DNA of 64,000 bases. Origin: [Mycobacterium] crassicus (GTDB taxonomy: Bacteria; Actinomycetota; Actinomycetes; Mycobacteriales; Mycobacteriaceae). The stretch spans positions 2,744,640 to 2,808,639 of the forward strand of contig NZ_CP084029.1 of NCBI RefSeq assembly GCF_020181615.1, given 5' to 3'. Shown piece by piece: positions 16,912-27,574 of the stretch. The notes beneath the pieces were generated by a model that saw nothing but the letters and a program-made list of their open reading frames with translations, was not told the DNA's origin and searched no databases. A program made the translations under genes and the position numbers. Within the stretch, counting starts at the first letter, position 1, and every line of letters begins with the position of its first letter.

Positions 16912-18501
16912 ATGTATCGATTCATCGCAGTCATGGCCCCGGGTGTCGTCGCCCCGGCAGCCGCGGTCGCCGCTCTCGCCGGTCACCCGGCCTGGTGGTG
17001 GCTGGCCGTGCCGGCCGCGGCGGTGTTCGCGCTCGGGATCTACGACCTGCTCCAGACCCGGCACTCGGTGCTGCGCAACTATCCGGTGCTGGGCCATCTG
17101 CGGTTCCTGATGGAGGATCTGCGACCGGAACTGCAGCAGTACTTCATCGAGCGCAATTTCGATGGACGCCCCTACGACCGGGCTCGCCGGACGATCATCT
17201 ACGAGCGCGCCAAGGGCACCCACAGCGAGCAGGCCTTCGGCACCGAACGTGACATCGACTCGGTCGGCTACGAGCATCTCGCGCAGTCGATCGCACCGGC
17301 ACCGCTGCCCGACACCCCACCGCGGGTGCTGGTGGGCGGTCCGGACTGCAAGCAGCCGTATTCGATGGCGCTGCTGAATGTTTCGGCGATGAGCTTCGGG
17401 GCGCTGTCCAACAACGCGATCCTGGCCCTGAACAAAGGGGCCGCACTGGGCGGTTTCGCCCACGACACCGGCGAAGGCGGCCTGACCCCGTATCACACCG
17501 AGCACGGCGGCGACCTGGTGTGGGAGATCGGATCGGGATACTTCGGAACCCGCACCGCCGAAGGCCGTTTCGACCCGGCGCAGTTCGCCGACAAGGCCGC
17601 CCACGAAGCCGTCAAGTGTGTGTCGCTGAAACTGAGTCAGGGCGCCAAACCCGGGCTGGGCGGAGTACTGCCCGCCGCCAAGGTCAGCGAGGAGATCGCC
17701 CGCTACCGTGGCGTCCCCGCACATCAGAAATGCATCAGCCCCGCCGCCCACTCGGCCTTCTCCACCCCGCGGGAGTTGATCCGGTTCATCGCCGAGATGC
17801 GTGAACTGGCCGGCGGCAAGCCCACCGGGTTCAAGCTGTGCGTCGGCACCCGCACCGATGTGCTGGCGATCTGCAAGGCGATGGTCGACGAGGGCACCGC
17901 CCCGGACTTCATCATTATCGACGGCGCCGAAGGCGGAACCGCCGCCGCGCCACTGGAATACGAGGATCACGTCGGCATGCCGCTCACCGACGGCCTGATG
18001 ACCGTTCACAACGTGCTCGTCGGAATGGGTCTGCGCGACAAGATCCGGCTGGGTGCCAGCGGCAAGGTCGCCGGCGCCACCGATGTCGTCAAACGACTGA
18101 TCCAGGGTGCGGACTACACCAATTCGGCGCGGGCGATGATGATGGCGCTCGGCTGTATCCAGGCGCAGCGCTGCCACACCAACACCTGCCCCACCGGCGT
18201 GGCCACCCAGGATCCGCGGCGGGCGCGCGCACTCGATGTGGCCGACAAGAGTGTGCGGGTGCAGCGCTATCAGGCCGCGACGGTCCACCAGGCCATGCAG
18301 ATGATCGCCTCGCTGGGCGCTCACGGGCCCGAGCAACTCAACCCGCACATGCTGCGCAAGCGGGTCTCACCGTCGATCGTGCGGACCTACGCCGAGATCT
18401 ACGAATGGCTGCGACCGGGTCAGCTGCTGGCCGAGCGTCCCGACTCCTGGGAGGCCGACTGGGCGTTCGCCGACCCCGACAGCTTCAGCCCCGCCCGCTG
18501 A
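16912..18501 (+). CDS. FMN-binding glutamate synthase-domain protein (GltB-like), N-terminally membrane-anchored
   Basis: 529 residues from ATG 16912 after GGGGAGAGG. Two hydrophobic segments (about 8-45) anchor it. The synthase domain follows, with NVSAMSFGALSNNAI, GEGGLTPYH, IDGAEGGTAAAP and LGASGKV (FMN and substrate loops). It also has the iron-sulfur pattern C-x5-C-x4-C in GCIQAQRCHTNTCPTGVATQDP. The amidotransferase domain of true GltB is absent, so it may be an ammonia-dependent or redox amino-acid oxidoreductase (YerD-like). It is convergent with relA. Confidence 0.85.
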   Translation: MYRFIAVMAPGVVAPAAAVAALAGHPAWWWLAVPAAAVFALGIYDLLQTRHSVLRNYPVLGHLRFLMEDLRPELQQYFIERNFDGRPYDRARRTIIYERAKGTHSEQAFGTERDIDSVGYEHLAQSIAPAPLPDTPPRVLVGGPDCKQPYSMALLNVSAMSFGALSNNAILALNKGAALGGFAHDTGEGGLTPYHTEHGGDLVWEIGSGYFGTRTAEGRFDPAQFADKAAHEAVKCVSLKLSQGAKPGLGGVLPAAKVSEEIARYRGVPAHQKCISPAAHSAFSTPRELIRFIAEMRELAGGKPTGFKLCVGTRTDVLAICKAMVDEGTAPDFIIIDGAEGGTAAAPLEYEDHVGMPLTDGLMTVHNVLVGMGLRDKIRLGASGKVAGATDVVKRLIQGADYTNSARAMMMALGCIQAQRCHTNTCPTGVATQDPRRARALDVADKSVRVQRYQAATVHQAMQMIASLGAHGPEQLNPHMLRKRVSPSIVRTYAEIYEWLRPGQLLAERPDSWEADWAFADPDSFSPAR

Positions 18502-18511
18502 GCTCCTGCCC

Positions 18512-20914
18512 TCAGGCAGCCGAGGTCACCCGGTAGACGTCGTAGACGCCCTCGACGTTGCGGACCACGTTGAGCAGGTGCCCCAAGTGCTTCGGGTCGC
18601 CCATCTCGAAGGTGAACCGGCTGATCGCCACCCGGTCCCGCGAGGTGGTGACCGAGGCCGACAAGATGTTGACCTTCTCGTCGGCGAGCACCTTGGTCAC
18701 ATCCGAGAGCAGCCGGTGCCGGTCCAGGGCCTCGACCTGGATGGCCACCAGGAACACCGACGACGGCGACGGCGCCCACTTGACCTCGATGATCCGCTCG
18801 GCGTGCTCCTGCAGTGAGTCGGCGTTGGTGCAGTCGGTGCGGTGCACCGACACCCCGCCACCGCGGGTGACGAAACCCATGATCTTGTCGCCGGGCACCG
18901 GGGTGCAGCATTTCGCCAGCTTGGTCAGCACGCCCGTGGCACCCGGTACCGCGACGCCGACATCGTCGGTGTGGCGTTCGCGGCGCGAGATGGTCAGCGG
19001 GGTGGAACGCTCGGCCAGGTCCTCCTCGGCCTGGTCCACCCCACCGAGCTGGGCGACCAGGCGCTGCACCACGTGGTGCGCCGAGATGTGGTTCTCACCG
19101 ACCGCGGTGTAGAGGGTGGACACGTCGCTGTAGTGCAGTTCGCGGGCCACCGCGGCCATCGACTCGCCGTTGACCAGGCGTTGCAGCGGCAGGCCCACCC
19201 GGCGCACCTCACGGGCGATCCCGTCCTTGCCGGACTCCAGCGCCTCTTCACGGCGCTCCTTGGCGAACCACTGCCGGATCTTGGCCTTGGCCCGCGGCGA
19301 CACCACGAACTGCTGCCAGTCCCGCGACGGCCCGGCGTTCTGTGCCTTCGAGGTGAAGACCTCGACCACTTCCCCGTTCTCCAGCTTGCGCTCCAGTGCC
19401 ACCAGCCGGCCATTGACGCGGGCACCGATGCAGCGGTGCCCGACCTCGGTGTGCACGGCGTAGGCGAAGTCGACGGGGGTAGAGCCGGTGGGCAGCGTGA
19501 TCACATCCCCCTTGGGGGTGAACACGAAGATCTCCTTGACCGCCAGGTCATAACGCAGCGACTCGAGGAACTCGCCCGGGTCGGCCGCCTCACGCTGCCA
19601 GTCCAGCAGCTGACGCATCCAGGCCATGTCGTCGATCTCAGCGGCGCTGCCCGGGTGCGGAACACCGTTGCGGCCCCTGGCTTCCTTGTACCGCCAGTGC
19701 GCGGCGATGCCGTACTCGGCGGTGCGGTGCATCTCCCGGGTGCGGATCTGAATCTCCAGCGGCTTGCCCTCCGGGCCGATCACCGTGGTGTGCAGCGACT
19801 GGTAGACCCCGTAGCGCGGCTGGGCGATGTAATCCTTGAACCGGCCCGCCATCGGCTGCCACAGCGAGTGCACCACGCCGACCGCGGCGTAACAGTCACG
19901 GATCTCGTCGCACAAGATCCGCAGCCCCACCAGGTCATAGATGTCGTCGAAGTCGCGGCCCCGCACGATCATCTTCTGATAGATCGACCAGTAGTGCTTG
20001 GGCCGCCCCTCGACGGTCGCGGTGATCTTCGACTTCGCCAGCGTGTTGACGATCTCGGCCCGCACCTTGGCCAGGTAGGTGTCGCGTGACGGCGACCGAT
20101 CGGCCACCAGCCGGACGATCTCCTCGTACTTCTTCGGGTGCAGGATCGCGAAGGACAGATCCTCCAACTCCCATTTGACGGTGGCCATACCCAGCCGATG
20201 TGCCAGCGGCGCAATGACTTCCAGCGTTTCCCGGGCCTTGCGCGCCTGCTTCTCCGGGGCCAGGAACCGGATGGTGCGCATATTGTGCAGCCGATCGGCC
20301 ACCTTGATCACCAGCACCCGAGGGTCACGCGCCATCGCGATGACCATCTTGCGGATGGTCTCGGCCTCGGCCGCGGTGCCCAGCACCACCTTGTCCAGCT
20401 TGGTCACCCCGTCGACCAGGTGAGCGACCTCGTCGCCGAATTCCCCGGCCAGCGCCTCGAGGGTGTAGCCGGTGTCCTCGACGGTGTCATGCAACAGCGC
20501 GGCCACCAGGGTGATGGTGTCCATGCCCAGTTCCGCGAGGATGGTGGCCACCGCCACCGGATGAGTGATGTAGGGATCGCCGGAATGGCGCAGCTGGCTG
20601 GCGTGACGCTGTTCTGCGACCTCGTAGGCGCGTTGCAACAGGGACAGATTCGCCTTCGGGTAGAACTGCCGGTGGACCGCCACCAGCGGCTCCAGCACCG
20701 GGCTGAGCGCACCGCGTTGGGCGGTGATCCGGCGCGCGATCCGGGCCCGCACCCGCCGCGACGCGCTGGTGGGCACCTTGAGCAGATCGGTGCGCTCGGT
20801 GGGCGAATCCTGGGCAACCGCGTCCGACACCGCCACCGGCTGGCCATCATCAGCGTGGGGCCGGCCCTGGGCTGAGCCCTCTTCGAAGCCCTCTTCGAAG
20901 CCCACTTTGCTCAC
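18512..20914 (-). CDS. relA: Bifunctional (p)ppGpp synthetase/hydrolase (RSH)
   Basis: 800 residues. The HD hydrolase domain (about 80-190) retains HDTVEDT, so hydrolysis should be intact. The synthetase domain (about 240-420) has [13 protein letters not shown] and the YQSLHTTV segment. The TGS domain begins near 475 ([12 protein letters not shown]), a zinc-finger-like region has [16 protein letters not shown], and the C-terminal ACT domain ends VYRVTSAA. It matches the M. tuberculosis RelMtb (790 residues) with a slightly longer N-terminus, and governs the stringent response. Neighbour apt supplies purine nucleotides. Confidence 0.97.
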   Translation of the reverse strand: MSKVGFEEGFEEGSAQGRPHADDGQPVAVSDAVAQDSPTERTDLLKVPTSASRRVRARIARRITAQRGALSPVLEPLVAVHRQFYPKANLSLLQRAYEVAEQRHASQLRHSGDPYITHPVAVATILAELGMDTITLVAALLHDTVEDTGYTLEALAGEFGDEVAHLVDGVTKLDKVVLGTAAEAETIRKMVIAMARDPRVLVIKVADRLHNMRTIRFLAPEKQARKARETLEVIAPLAHRLGMATVKWELEDLSFAILHPKKYEEIVRLVADRSPSRDTYLAKVRAEIVNTLAKSKITATVEGRPKHYWSIYQKMIVRGRDFDDIYDLVGLRILCDEIRDCYAAVGVVHSLWQPMAGRFKDYIAQPRYGVYQSLHTTVIGPEGKPLEIQIRTREMHRTAEYGIAAHWRYKEARGRNGVPHPGSAAEIDDMAWMRQLLDWQREAADPGEFLESLRYDLAVKEIFVFTPKGDVITLPTGSTPVDFAYAVHTEVGHRCIGARVNGRLVALERKLENGEVVEVFTSKAQNAGPSRDWQQFVVSPRAKAKIRQWFAKERREEALESGKDGIAREVRRVGLPLQRLVNGESMAAVARELHYSDVSTLYTAVGENHISAHHVVQRLVAQLGGVDQAEEDLAERSTPLTISRRERHTDDVGVAVPGATGVLTKLAKCCTPVPGDKIMGFVTRGGGVSVHRTDCTNADSLQEHAERIIEVKWAPSPSSVFLVAIQVEALDRHRLLSDVTKVLADEKVNILSASVTTSRDRVAISRFTFEMGDPKHLGHLLNVVRNVEGVYDVYRVTSAA

Positions 20915-20935
20915 CTCCGACCTCGAGAATATCGG

Positions 20936-21478
20936 CTAAACGACGCGTAGGCTGCGCAGCTGCAGCGGGGCCACCGCGGCGCGCCCGCCCAACCCGGCCA
21001 GCTCCAGCACCACAGCCGCCGCGATCACCTCGGCTCCGGCGCGGCGCAACAGCCGCAGCGTCGCCGCCAGGGTGCCGCCGGTGGCCAGCACGTCGTCGAC
21101 GATCACCACACGGCGGCCGGCCAGCTCGATCCCGTCGGCCGGGATTTCCAGCACCGCATGGCCGTATTCGAGCTGATAGGTCTCGGTCAGCACCGGCGGC
21201 GGCAGTTTGCCGCCCTTGCGGACCGCGAGGGCGCCCACCCCGAGCCGGTCGGCGACCGCCCCGGCCAGCAGGAACCCCCGCGCGTCGATCCCGGCGACCA
21301 GGTCTGCCCCGTCCGCGACCGCGGCCAGCGCGTCAGTGACCGCGGCCAGCCCGGCAGCGTCGGCAAACACCGGGGTCAGGTCCTTGAACGCGATCCCGGG
21401 AACGGGAAAATCGGCGACCTCCCGGGTCAGCGACGCGATGATCTCGGCAGCGTCGCCTGCCGGCTCGGCCCGGTTCAC
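20936..21478 (-). CDS. apt: Adenine phosphoribosyltransferase
   Basis: 180 residues converting adenine and PRPP to AMP. It shows [18 protein letters not shown] (adenine-binding side), [16 protein letters not shown], the KGGKLPPP loop and the PRPP motif [16 protein letters not shown] at 21478 is chosen because it forms a GTGA overlap with the stop of the upstream lipoprotein gene and gives a protein of usual length; a far upstream extension runs antisense to lipoprotein coding sequence. It sits in the conserved order relA-apt-lipoprotein-secF-secD. Confidence 0.93.
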   Translation of the reverse strand: MNRAEPAGDAAEIIASLTREVADFPVPGIAFKDLTPVFADAAGLAAVTDALAAVADGADLVAGIDARGFLLAGAVADRLGVGALAVRKGGKLPPPVLTETYQLEYGHAVLEIPADGIELAGRRVVIVDDVLATGGTLAATLRLLRRAGAEVIAAAVVLELAGLGGRAAVAPLQLRSLRVV

Positions 21479-23133
21479 TGCTGCAGCGCCCAGCGGTCCA
21501 TGTTCCAGCCGGCGCCCCAGCGGGTGGGGTTGGCGACGACACCGTAGGTCTTCTTCGACGACAACAGGGTGCGCTGCTGTCGGTACAGCGGCAGGGTCGG
21601 CATGTCGGCCCACAGCACCGGGGCGCTCTCCCCCAGCAACCGGACCAGCTCGGTCGGGTCGGCGGTGACCGCCAATGCCGAGATGATGCCGTCGATCTGG
21701 TCGTTGTGGTAACCCGACAGGTTGTTGCCATTGCCGCTGAACAGCTCGTAGGCATCCATCGCCGACGACCCGGTCGACCCACTGCCGGTGGACCCGCCGG
21801 TGCTGGCCAGCAGCACGTCGATCTGCCCCTCCCGCAGTGACTGCGGGCCGATGCCATCGGATGCCACCTCGTTGACGGTGATGCCGGCCGGGGCGCACGA
21901 GCTGGTGATCGCACCCACCACCGCGGCCAGTCGAGTGTTGGGCCCGCGGTAGCCGATCCGCACCGTCAGGGGCTTGCCGCCGAGTGCGTCGCGGGCGGCG
22001 TTCGGGTCGGCGTGCGCGAACTGGCCGGCCTCGGGCACGTTCTCGGCCTGGTCGAAAGCATCGTCCATGGCGGTGTTGAGCCGCGAGTTGACCAGCGGCG
22101 CACCCGCGTCGGCGGCGATGACATCACGCGGGGTGCACAGCGCCACCGCCCGGCGCGCCGGAATCTCCGAGAGCGGTCCGGCCGGGGCGAAGATCAGCTG
22201 TTCGATGCCGCCCGACGGGGTGTTGCCGATCAGGTAGTCATCCGGGGTGATCAGTGACCCGGCCGACCCTGTCGCCACGTCCACGACCTCGACGACACGT
22301 TTGCTGACCCGGTCGGCGATGTCGGCACTCTGCGGCCAGACGGTGATCCGCTTGGTCACCGGCTTGGCGCCCCACCACTGGTCGTTGGCCACCAGCACCA
22401 CGGCGCCGCCGTCGAGCACCGAGTCGATCTTGTAGGGACCCGATGACGGGAAATAGCGCAGATCGGCACCACGGTCGAGCTGCCAGATGGTGTTCCAGGT
22501 CTCGGCGATCTTCGCGATCACGTCGTCGGCGGGTCCGACAGCGCCCAACAGCACTTCGGTGGTGTTCACCCCGAGCTTGTCGCCGATCACGTGCGACGGC
22601 ATCATCGACGTCGCGGTGAACAGTTCCTCGTAGTCCACGATGCTGCGGTCGGGAAAGAACGACACCCGGGCCTTCTTCTGGCCCGGCCGGCATTCGATGT
22701 GGTCGATGTCGAGGTAACCGCCCCGGCTGGCGGCGTCGAAGCCCGGGAACCGGCCCGACTGCGCCGCCCACGCCAACACCAGATCGTCGCAGGTGATCGG
22801 TTTGCCGTCGGAATACACCGCGGCATCGGCGATCTGGTAATCCAGCACCAGCGGCGCGCGGCCCACCACCGAGATGCTGCCGAAGTCATGGTCGGTGAGG
22901 ATCTGCCCGTCCGGCCCGTGGTAGCCGAAGCCGGTCAGAGTACGCGAGAACGCCTGCGGTGCTGCCGAGGCGGCACCGACCACCGAGGTGGTGTTGTACG
23001 TGATCAGGCCGCCGTCGACCGCGTAGTCGATCTGGTCGACGGTGGCGCTGGTGCACGACGACACCGATCCGGCTCCTACCGCGGTGACGATCGCCACCAG
23101 GAGGGCCGCAGCGCGCCGACCGCGGGCCGCCAT
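21475..23133 (-). CDS. Family 5 solute-binding lipoprotein (Rv2585c-like)
   Basis: 552 residues. The signal peptide ends in lipobox VSSC with Cys27. It has the peptide/nickel-type substrate-binding (SBP family 5) layout, with a [11 protein letters not shown] start of the mature domain, ...[29 protein letters not shown]... and a [13 protein letters not shown] region. No permease or ATPase genes are adjacent, so it either shares a transporter elsewhere or has a non-transport role. It is embedded between apt (4-base overlap) and secF (6 bases), suggesting one transcript. Confidence 0.85.
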   Translation of the reverse strand: MAARGRRAAALLVAIVTAVGAGSVSSCTSATVDQIDYAVDGGLITYNTTSVVGAASAAPQAFSRTLTGFGYHGPDGQILTDHDFGSISVVGRAPLVLDYQIADAAVYSDGKPITCDDLVLAWAAQSGRFPGFDAASRGGYLDIDHIECRPGQKKARVSFFPDRSIVDYEELFTATSMMPSHVIGDKLGVNTTEVLLGAVGPADDVIAKIAETWNTIWQLDRGADLRYFPSSGPYKIDSVLDGGAVVLVANDQWWGAKPVTKRITVWPQSADIADRVSKRVVEVVDVATGSAGSLITPDDYLIGNTPSGGIEQLIFAPAGPLSEIPARRAVALCTPRDVIAADAGAPLVNSRLNTAMDDAFDQAENVPEAGQFAHADPNAARDALGGKPLTVRIGYRGPNTRLAAVVGAITSSCAPAGITVNEVASDGIGPQSLREGQIDVLLASTGGSTGSGSTGSSAMDAYELFSGNGNNLSGYHNDQIDGIISALAVTADPTELVRLLGESAPVLWADMPTLPLYRQQRTLLSSKKTYGVVANPTRWGAGWNMDRWALQQ

Positions 23134-23139
23134 CGCCGG

Positions 23140-24444
23140 TTACCGACCGGCGCCCGGCTTGCCGGTCGGACGCTGGGTGCGCCGGCTCGTGGGACGAACA
23201 GGCTTGGCACCCGGTACCGGCGCCGCGGGCGCGGCCGCGTCCACGGTGGTCTCGTCCTCGTCGTCGACGTCATCGGTGTCGTCTGCCTCGTCAAGGGCGG
23301 CCGGAGCGGCCTTCGAGGTGGATGCGGCCTTGCGCCGCCGCATCACCCGGCGGGTGTGGTTCTGAACCAGCTCGGTACGTTCGCGCAGGCTCACCAGCAG
23401 TGGCGTAGCCAGGTAGATCGACGAGTAGGTGCCGACGATGACGCCGACCAGCTGCACCAGCGCGAGGTCCTGCAGCGTTCCCACGCCCAGCAGCCACACC
23501 GCGACCACCATCAGCGCGATGATCGGCAGTGCCGAGATCAGGCTGGTGTTGATCGACCGCATGAAGGTCTGGTTGATGGCCAGGTTGGCCTGCTCGGCAT
23601 AGGTCAGCTTGGATTTGTGCTCGAAGCCGTGGGTGTTCTCCTCGACCTTGTCGAACACGATGACGGTGTCGTAGATGGAGAACCCGAGGATGGTCAACAG
23701 GCCGATAACGGTCGCCGGGGTCACCTCGAATCCGACCAGCGAATACACCCCGGCGGTGACGACGACGTCGAAGACCATCGAGATCATCGCCGAGATGGTC
23801 ATGAACCACTCGTAGCGCACCGTGATGTAGAAGGACGCCAACAGCAGGAACACCACCAGCGCGATCACGGCCTTCTGGGTGATCTGCCCGCCCCAGGTCT
23901 CCGACACCGCGGAGTCGCTGATCGCCTGCTTACTGGGCTGCCCGTCGGGTCCTACGGGCTGGAACGCCTCGTAGAGGGCGTCGCGCAGCTTGTCCGTCTG
24001 CTCGTTGGTGAGCGTTTCGGCGCGGATCTGCACGGTCGCCGAGGTGCCGTTGCCGACGACGACCACCGATTCGGGGCTGCTGCCGACGGCATCGCGGAAC
24101 ACCTGCTCCACCTGGGTGATGGAGGTCTCGCCACGCGGGAACGACACCTTGGTGCCGCCGGCGAAGTCGATACCGAAGGTGAACCCGCGGACCAGGATGC
24201 TGACGATGGCGATCGCGACCATCGCGCCGCTGATCGCGTACCACATCCGCCGCTTACCGATGACCTCGAAGGCACCGGTGCCGGTGTAGAGCCGGGACAG
24301 GAAGCCGTGTTTCGGCGGCTTCCTGGCGGCGGGAGCCTTCTTGCGGGCCGTGCCCTCCACGGCGGTGCCACTGTCGGTGAGTTCGACCGCGGCCGTATCT
24401 TTCTCCGCGGCCTTCGTGCCGCTGTTGGTGCTCGGTTCGGCCAT
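23140..24444 (-). CDS. secF: Protein translocase subunit SecF
   Basis: 434 residues, six transmembrane helices. After a charged cytoplasmic head and a first helix (about 68-88), FGIDFAGGTKVSF begins the large extracytoplasmic loop. Helices 2-6 include ISMVFDVVVTAGVYSLVGFEV and the signature DTVIVFDKVEEN. A Lys/Arg- and Ala-rich C-terminal tail extends beyond the last helix. It works with SecD to pull exported proteins through SecYEG using the proton gradient. It lies four bases downstream of secD. Confidence 0.96.
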   Translation of the reverse strand: MAEPSTNSGTKAAEKDTAAVELTDSGTAVEGTARKKAPAARKPPKHGFLSRLYTGTGAFEVIGKRRMWYAISGAMVAIAIVSILVRGFTFGIDFAGGTKVSFPRGETSITQVEQVFRDAVGSSPESVVVVGNGTSATVQIRAETLTNEQTDKLRDALYEAFQPVGPDGQPSKQAISDSAVSETWGGQITQKAVIALVVFLLLASFYITVRYEWFMTISAMISMVFDVVVTAGVYSLVGFEVTPATVIGLLTILGFSIYDTVIVFDKVEENTHGFEHKSKLTYAEQANLAINQTFMRSINTSLISALPIIALMVVAVWLLGVGTLQDLALVQLVGVIVGTYSSIYLATPLLVSLRERTELVQNHTRRVMRRRKAASTSKAAPAALDEADDTDDVDDEDETTVDAAAPAAPVPGAKPVRPTSRRTQRPTGKPGAGR

Positions 24445-24448
24445 CTGG

Positions 24449-26527
24449 CTATCCCTGTCCCGTCGACTGGGCGGTCACCCGCGCGCTCGCTTTGGCTCCG
24501 GATCTGCCGCCGGGCCTGCCGCCCGATTTCGCCACCGCACGCCGCTCGCGCGCGACCTGCTGCACCGCGCCGAGGCCGTTGTAAGTCGGCTTGGCCAGAG
24601 TCGGCGACTTGGACGCCAGATACACCAGTGGCCAGGTCACCAGGAACACCACCACCAGGTCGAGGATGGTGGTCAACCCCAGCGTGAACGCGAATCCCTT
24701 GACCTGGCCGACCGCCAGGAAATACAGCACCGCCGCGGCCAGGAAGGTCACCGCATTGCCGGACACGATCGTCTTACGGGCCCGGGTCCACCCGCGCGGC
24801 ACCGCGGAGCGGAACGAACGGCCTTCCCGGATCTCGTCCTTGATGCGTTCGAAGAACACCACGAAGGAGTCGGCGGTGGTGCCGATACCGATGATCAGAC
24901 CGGCGATGCCGGCCAGGTCGAGCGTGTAGTTGATGTAGCGGCCCAACAGGATCAGGATCGCGTACACCATGGCTCCGGCGACGACCAGCGACAACGCGGT
25001 GAGCACCCCGAGCACCCGGTAGTAGAGCAGCGAGTACACCAGCACCAGCACCAGGCCGATCCCACCGGCGATCAGCCCGGCCCGCAATGACGTCATACCC
25101 AGTGTGGCCGAAACGGTTTCGGCTTCCGAGGACTCGAACGACAGTGGCAGCGACCCGTACTTCAAGACATTGGCCAGCTGCCGTGCGCCGTCCTGCGTGA
25201 ATCCCGGTGAGCCACCGGTGATCTGGGTGCGCCCACCCGGGATGGCTTCCTGGATCTGCGGCGCGCTGACGACCTGCGAGTCCAGCGTGAACGCCGTCTG
25301 GGTGCCGATGTGGGCCGCGGTGAAGTCGGCCCAGGTGTCGGCCGCCGCACTCTTGAACTGCACCTGGACGATGTTGGCGCCGCTGCGCTGATCCATCCCG
25401 GAGCTGGCGTCGGCGATCTGGTCGCCGCTGATGATCGACGGAGCCAGCAGGTATGCGGTCTGGTGATCCTGCGAGCAGGTCACCAGCGGCAGGTCCGGGT
25501 CGTCGTTGCCGGCCAGGATGTCTTCCTTGTCGCACCGGTTCGCCTGGATCTGCAGGGCCAGCGCCTGCACCACCTTGTTGTCGCTCTGCCGCAGCCGCTT
25601 CTCGGCAGCGATGCGGGCCGCCAGGCCCTGCGCCTGACCGGGCATCCCCGGGATTCCGGGCATGCCCGGGATCTGCAGACCCGGGTTCGGCGTCGCGCCG
25701 GGCAAGCCCGGCGCGGTGTTGTCCGGACCCGCCGGAGTACTCGGCGCGGTGGTCTCGATGCTGTCCTCGGACCCGGGCCCCTCCGAGGTGGTGCCCGGTG
25801 TCGGGGTCGGCTCCTTGGGGAAGGGGCGCGGCTGTGCCGGAGGCGCCACGGGCTGGTGCGGGGCGGACTGGCCGTTGCCGCCGAGCAGGCCTTCGCCGCC
25901 TGCCCCGCCGAGGCCGAAGTCACCGGGCAGGCCCGGAGCGCTGGGGACTCCGCCCGGAACACCGGGGACGCCACCGGGGATGCCCGGGATCCCACCGGGG
26001 ACCCCGGGGACTCCACCCGGAACACCGGGAACCCCACCGGGGACCCCGGGAAGTCCGCCCGGAACACCGGGCATTCCAGGTGGCAGGCCGGGCCGTCCGC
26101 CGGGAAGTCCGGGCATCTGACCGCCGCCGGCCTGCTTGGCTTCCTCTACCGACACTCCGGTGACTACCGGCCGGATGTAGAGCCGGGCGGTCTGACCGAG
26201 GGTGCGGGCTTCGTTGCCGTCGCTGCCCGGCACCGTGATGACCAGGTTGTTGCCGTCGATGATGACCTCGGAACCGGACACGCCGAGGCCGTTGACGCGC
26301 GCACTGATGATCTGCTGGGCCTGATTGAGTGCGTCGCGGGTCGGGGCGGAACCGTCCGGTGTGCGAGCGGTGAGCGTCACGCGGGTGCCACCCTGCAGAT
26401 CGATACCCAGCTTGGGTTCGGCCAGCTTGTCTCCGGTCAGGAAAACCAGCAGGTAGACGCCGATGAGCATGGCCAGGAAAACCGCCAGACTGCGGGCAGG
26501 GTGCACCGGCGCCGAAGGCGATGCCAC
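24449..26527 (-). CDS. secD: Protein translocase subunit SecD with long Pro/Gly insertion
   Basis: 692 residues, about 120 more than M. tuberculosis SecD (573). The N-terminal helix (13-31) precedes [14 protein letters not shown] and the first part of the P1 domain. An insertion (about 134-305) follows, rich in PG, including six heptads of V/L/I-P-G-V-P-G-G type (152-193) and a Pro/Thr-rich stretch. The domain then resumes at [15 protein letters not shown], with [13 protein letters not shown] later. The membrane half has six helices with [15 protein letters not shown]. The inserted segment faces the periplasm-equivalent space. Translocase function is secure; the insert's role is unknown. Confidence 0.95.
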   Translation of the reverse strand: MASPSAPVHPARSLAVFLAMLIGVYLLVFLTGDKLAEPKLGIDLQGGTRVTLTARTPDGSAPTRDALNQAQQIISARVNGLGVSGSEVIIDGNNLVITVPGSDGNEARTLGQTARLYIRPVVTGVSVEEAKQAGGGQMPGLPGGRPGLPPGMPGVPGGLPGVPGGVPGVPGGVPGVPGGIPGIPGGVPGVPGGVPSAPGLPGDFGLGGAGGEGLLGGNGQSAPHQPVAPPAQPRPFPKEPTPTPGTTSEGPGSEDSIETTAPSTPAGPDNTAPGLPGATPNPGLQIPGMPGIPGMPGQAQGLAARIAAEKRLRQSDNKVVQALALQIQANRCDKEDILAGNDDPDLPLVTCSQDHQTAYLLAPSIISGDQIADASSGMDQRSGANIVQVQFKSAAADTWADFTAAHIGTQTAFTLDSQVVSAPQIQEAIPGGRTQITGGSPGFTQDGARQLANVLKYGSLPLSFESSEAETVSATLGMTSLRAGLIAGGIGLVLVLVYSLLYYRVLGVLTALSLVVAGAMVYAILILLGRYINYTLDLAGIAGLIIGIGTTADSFVVFFERIKDEIREGRSFRSAVPRGWTRARKTIVSGNAVTFLAAAVLYFLAVGQVKGFAFTLGLTTILDLVVVFLVTWPLVYLASKSPTLAKPTYNGLGAVQQVARERRAVAKSGGRPGGRSGAKASARVTAQSTGQG
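25949..26074 (-). repeat. Six tandem 21-bp units encoding Pro-Gly heptads in secD
   Basis: Six consecutive 21-base units encode (M/L/V/I)-P-G-(V/I)-P-G-G. Third-position differences between units show they are not a very recent expansion, but the period is exact. The tract is collagen-like in Pro/Gly content but is not a strict Gly-x-y triplet. Copy number may vary between strains. Confidence 0.85.
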
Positions 26528-26719
26528 GTTATTGAGTCTCCTTCGCTCATTGCGCGATGCGCTCTCGCGATCGTCGGGGCTGGTCCAGGCTTGTCTGTGC
26601 TTGTTGGGGGACGAGCCCCGAGCCCTGATCAGTTCGACTGCATCCGCAAAAGGGTACGTGCCGGACCGGCAGGCGTGATCTTTGGGCGGGCGTTCCGCGC
26701 GTCGCGGGCCCGGAGAAGG

Positions 26720-27028
26720 CTAAGCGCCCTCGACGGCCTGCTCGACCGCAGCCTCGGCCGTCAAGTCCTCCGACTCGATCTTGTCCCGAACAGCCAGCTT
26801 CATCCAGGTAGTCACCACGCCGGGCGCGATCTCCAGGTCGACGGTGTCGTCGGTGATGCCGGTGATGGTGGCTTGCATCCCGGAGGTGGTGTGGACCCGG
26901 TCGCCCACCTGCAGCGACTCGTGCAGATCGATGGTGGCTTGCATCGCGCGCTTCTGCCGCCGGGAGGCGAAGAACATGAACGCGCCCATCACGATGAGCA
27001 GCGGCAGGAAGGCAACCATTTGGTTCAT
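26720..27028 (-). CDS. yajC: Preprotein translocase accessory subunit YajC
   Basis: 102 residues from ATG 27028 (MNQMVAFLPLLIVMGAFMFF). One N-terminal transmembrane helix is followed by ASRRQKRAMQATIDLHESLQVGDRVHTTSG and a beta-rich domain ending VVTTWMKLAVRDKIES, the standard YajC pattern. It binds the SecDF complex. An upstream in-frame extension to 27121 lacks family similarity. It is separated from secD by about 190 bases with no gene. Confidence 0.92.
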   Translation of the reverse strand: MNQMVAFLPLLIVMGAFMFFASRRQKRAMQATIDLHESLQVGDRVHTTSGMQATITGITDDTVDLEIAPGVVTTWMKLAVRDKIESEDLTAEAAVEQAVEGA

Positions 27029-27211
27029 GACAGCATTCGATCTTTCGACTTGTTCGTATCTGGTCTTCGGCACCGGCCCCAAGGGGTGTGTTGGGCCGCT
27101 GTGATGACAACAGTGTGCCATTGTGTGGCACCACTGCGAGCCGGTACCGCCCTTCGCCGCCTACGCTGTGAGGAACCGGGGGGGCCAAGATCCTGGAGAG
27201 AAGGTTGGCCG

Positions 27212-27532
27212 ATGAGAAACTTTGCGTGCGGTCTGGCTACCGCGGTCGCGTTGGCCGCAGCTCCCCTGGCCATCGGAGCGCTGGCTTTGCCCGCCGTCGG
27301 GTCGGCGGAACCGCTGAACTGTCCGGGCGGCCAGTACTGGGAACCGAGCACCAACACCTGCATGCCGCTCGGCCAGGGGCCGACGCCGCTGGGATGCCCG
27401 GGTGGCCAGTACTGGGAGCCCAGCACCAACACCTGCATGCCGCTCGGCCAGGGGCCGACACCGCTGGACTGCCCGCCCGGTGAATGGTGGAACCCCTTCG
27501 GTAACGCCTGCCGGCCACTCGGCCAGGTCTGA
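27212..27532 (+). CDS. Small secreted protein with three 25-residue cysteine repeats
   Basis: 106 residues. The signal peptide (about 1-32) ends near GSAEP. The mature part is three tandem units of period 25 starting at Cys37, Cys62 and Cys87; each holds a C-x12-C pair (37/50, 62/75, 87/100) in the frame CPGGQYW...NTCMPLGQ. Units 1 and 2 are nearly identical; unit 3 is divergent (CPPGEWW). Aromatic and cysteine spacing suggests disulfide-stabilised modules at the surface. GGAGAGAAGG lies upstream. Its 3' end is 42 bases before gabT. I know no assigned function. Confidence 0.75.
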   Translation: MRNFACGLATAVALAAAPLAIGALALPAVGSAEPLNCPGGQYWEPSTNTCMPLGQGPTPLGCPGGQYWEPSTNTCMPLGQGPTPLDCPPGEWWNPFGNACRPLGQV

Positions 27533-27574
27533 ACCGCGACGAGCAGAGCTAGGGACCGCTGAGGAGGATCGTCC

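Noticed and set aside
22591..24687. 698-codon plus-strand frame opposite secF and the lipoprotein
   Set aside because: Spans several genes on the other strand and shows no recognised motif; typical GC-driven shadow.
27029..27121. N-terminal extension of yajC
   Set aside because: Residues before MNQM lack similarity to YajC and would lie in the promoter region.
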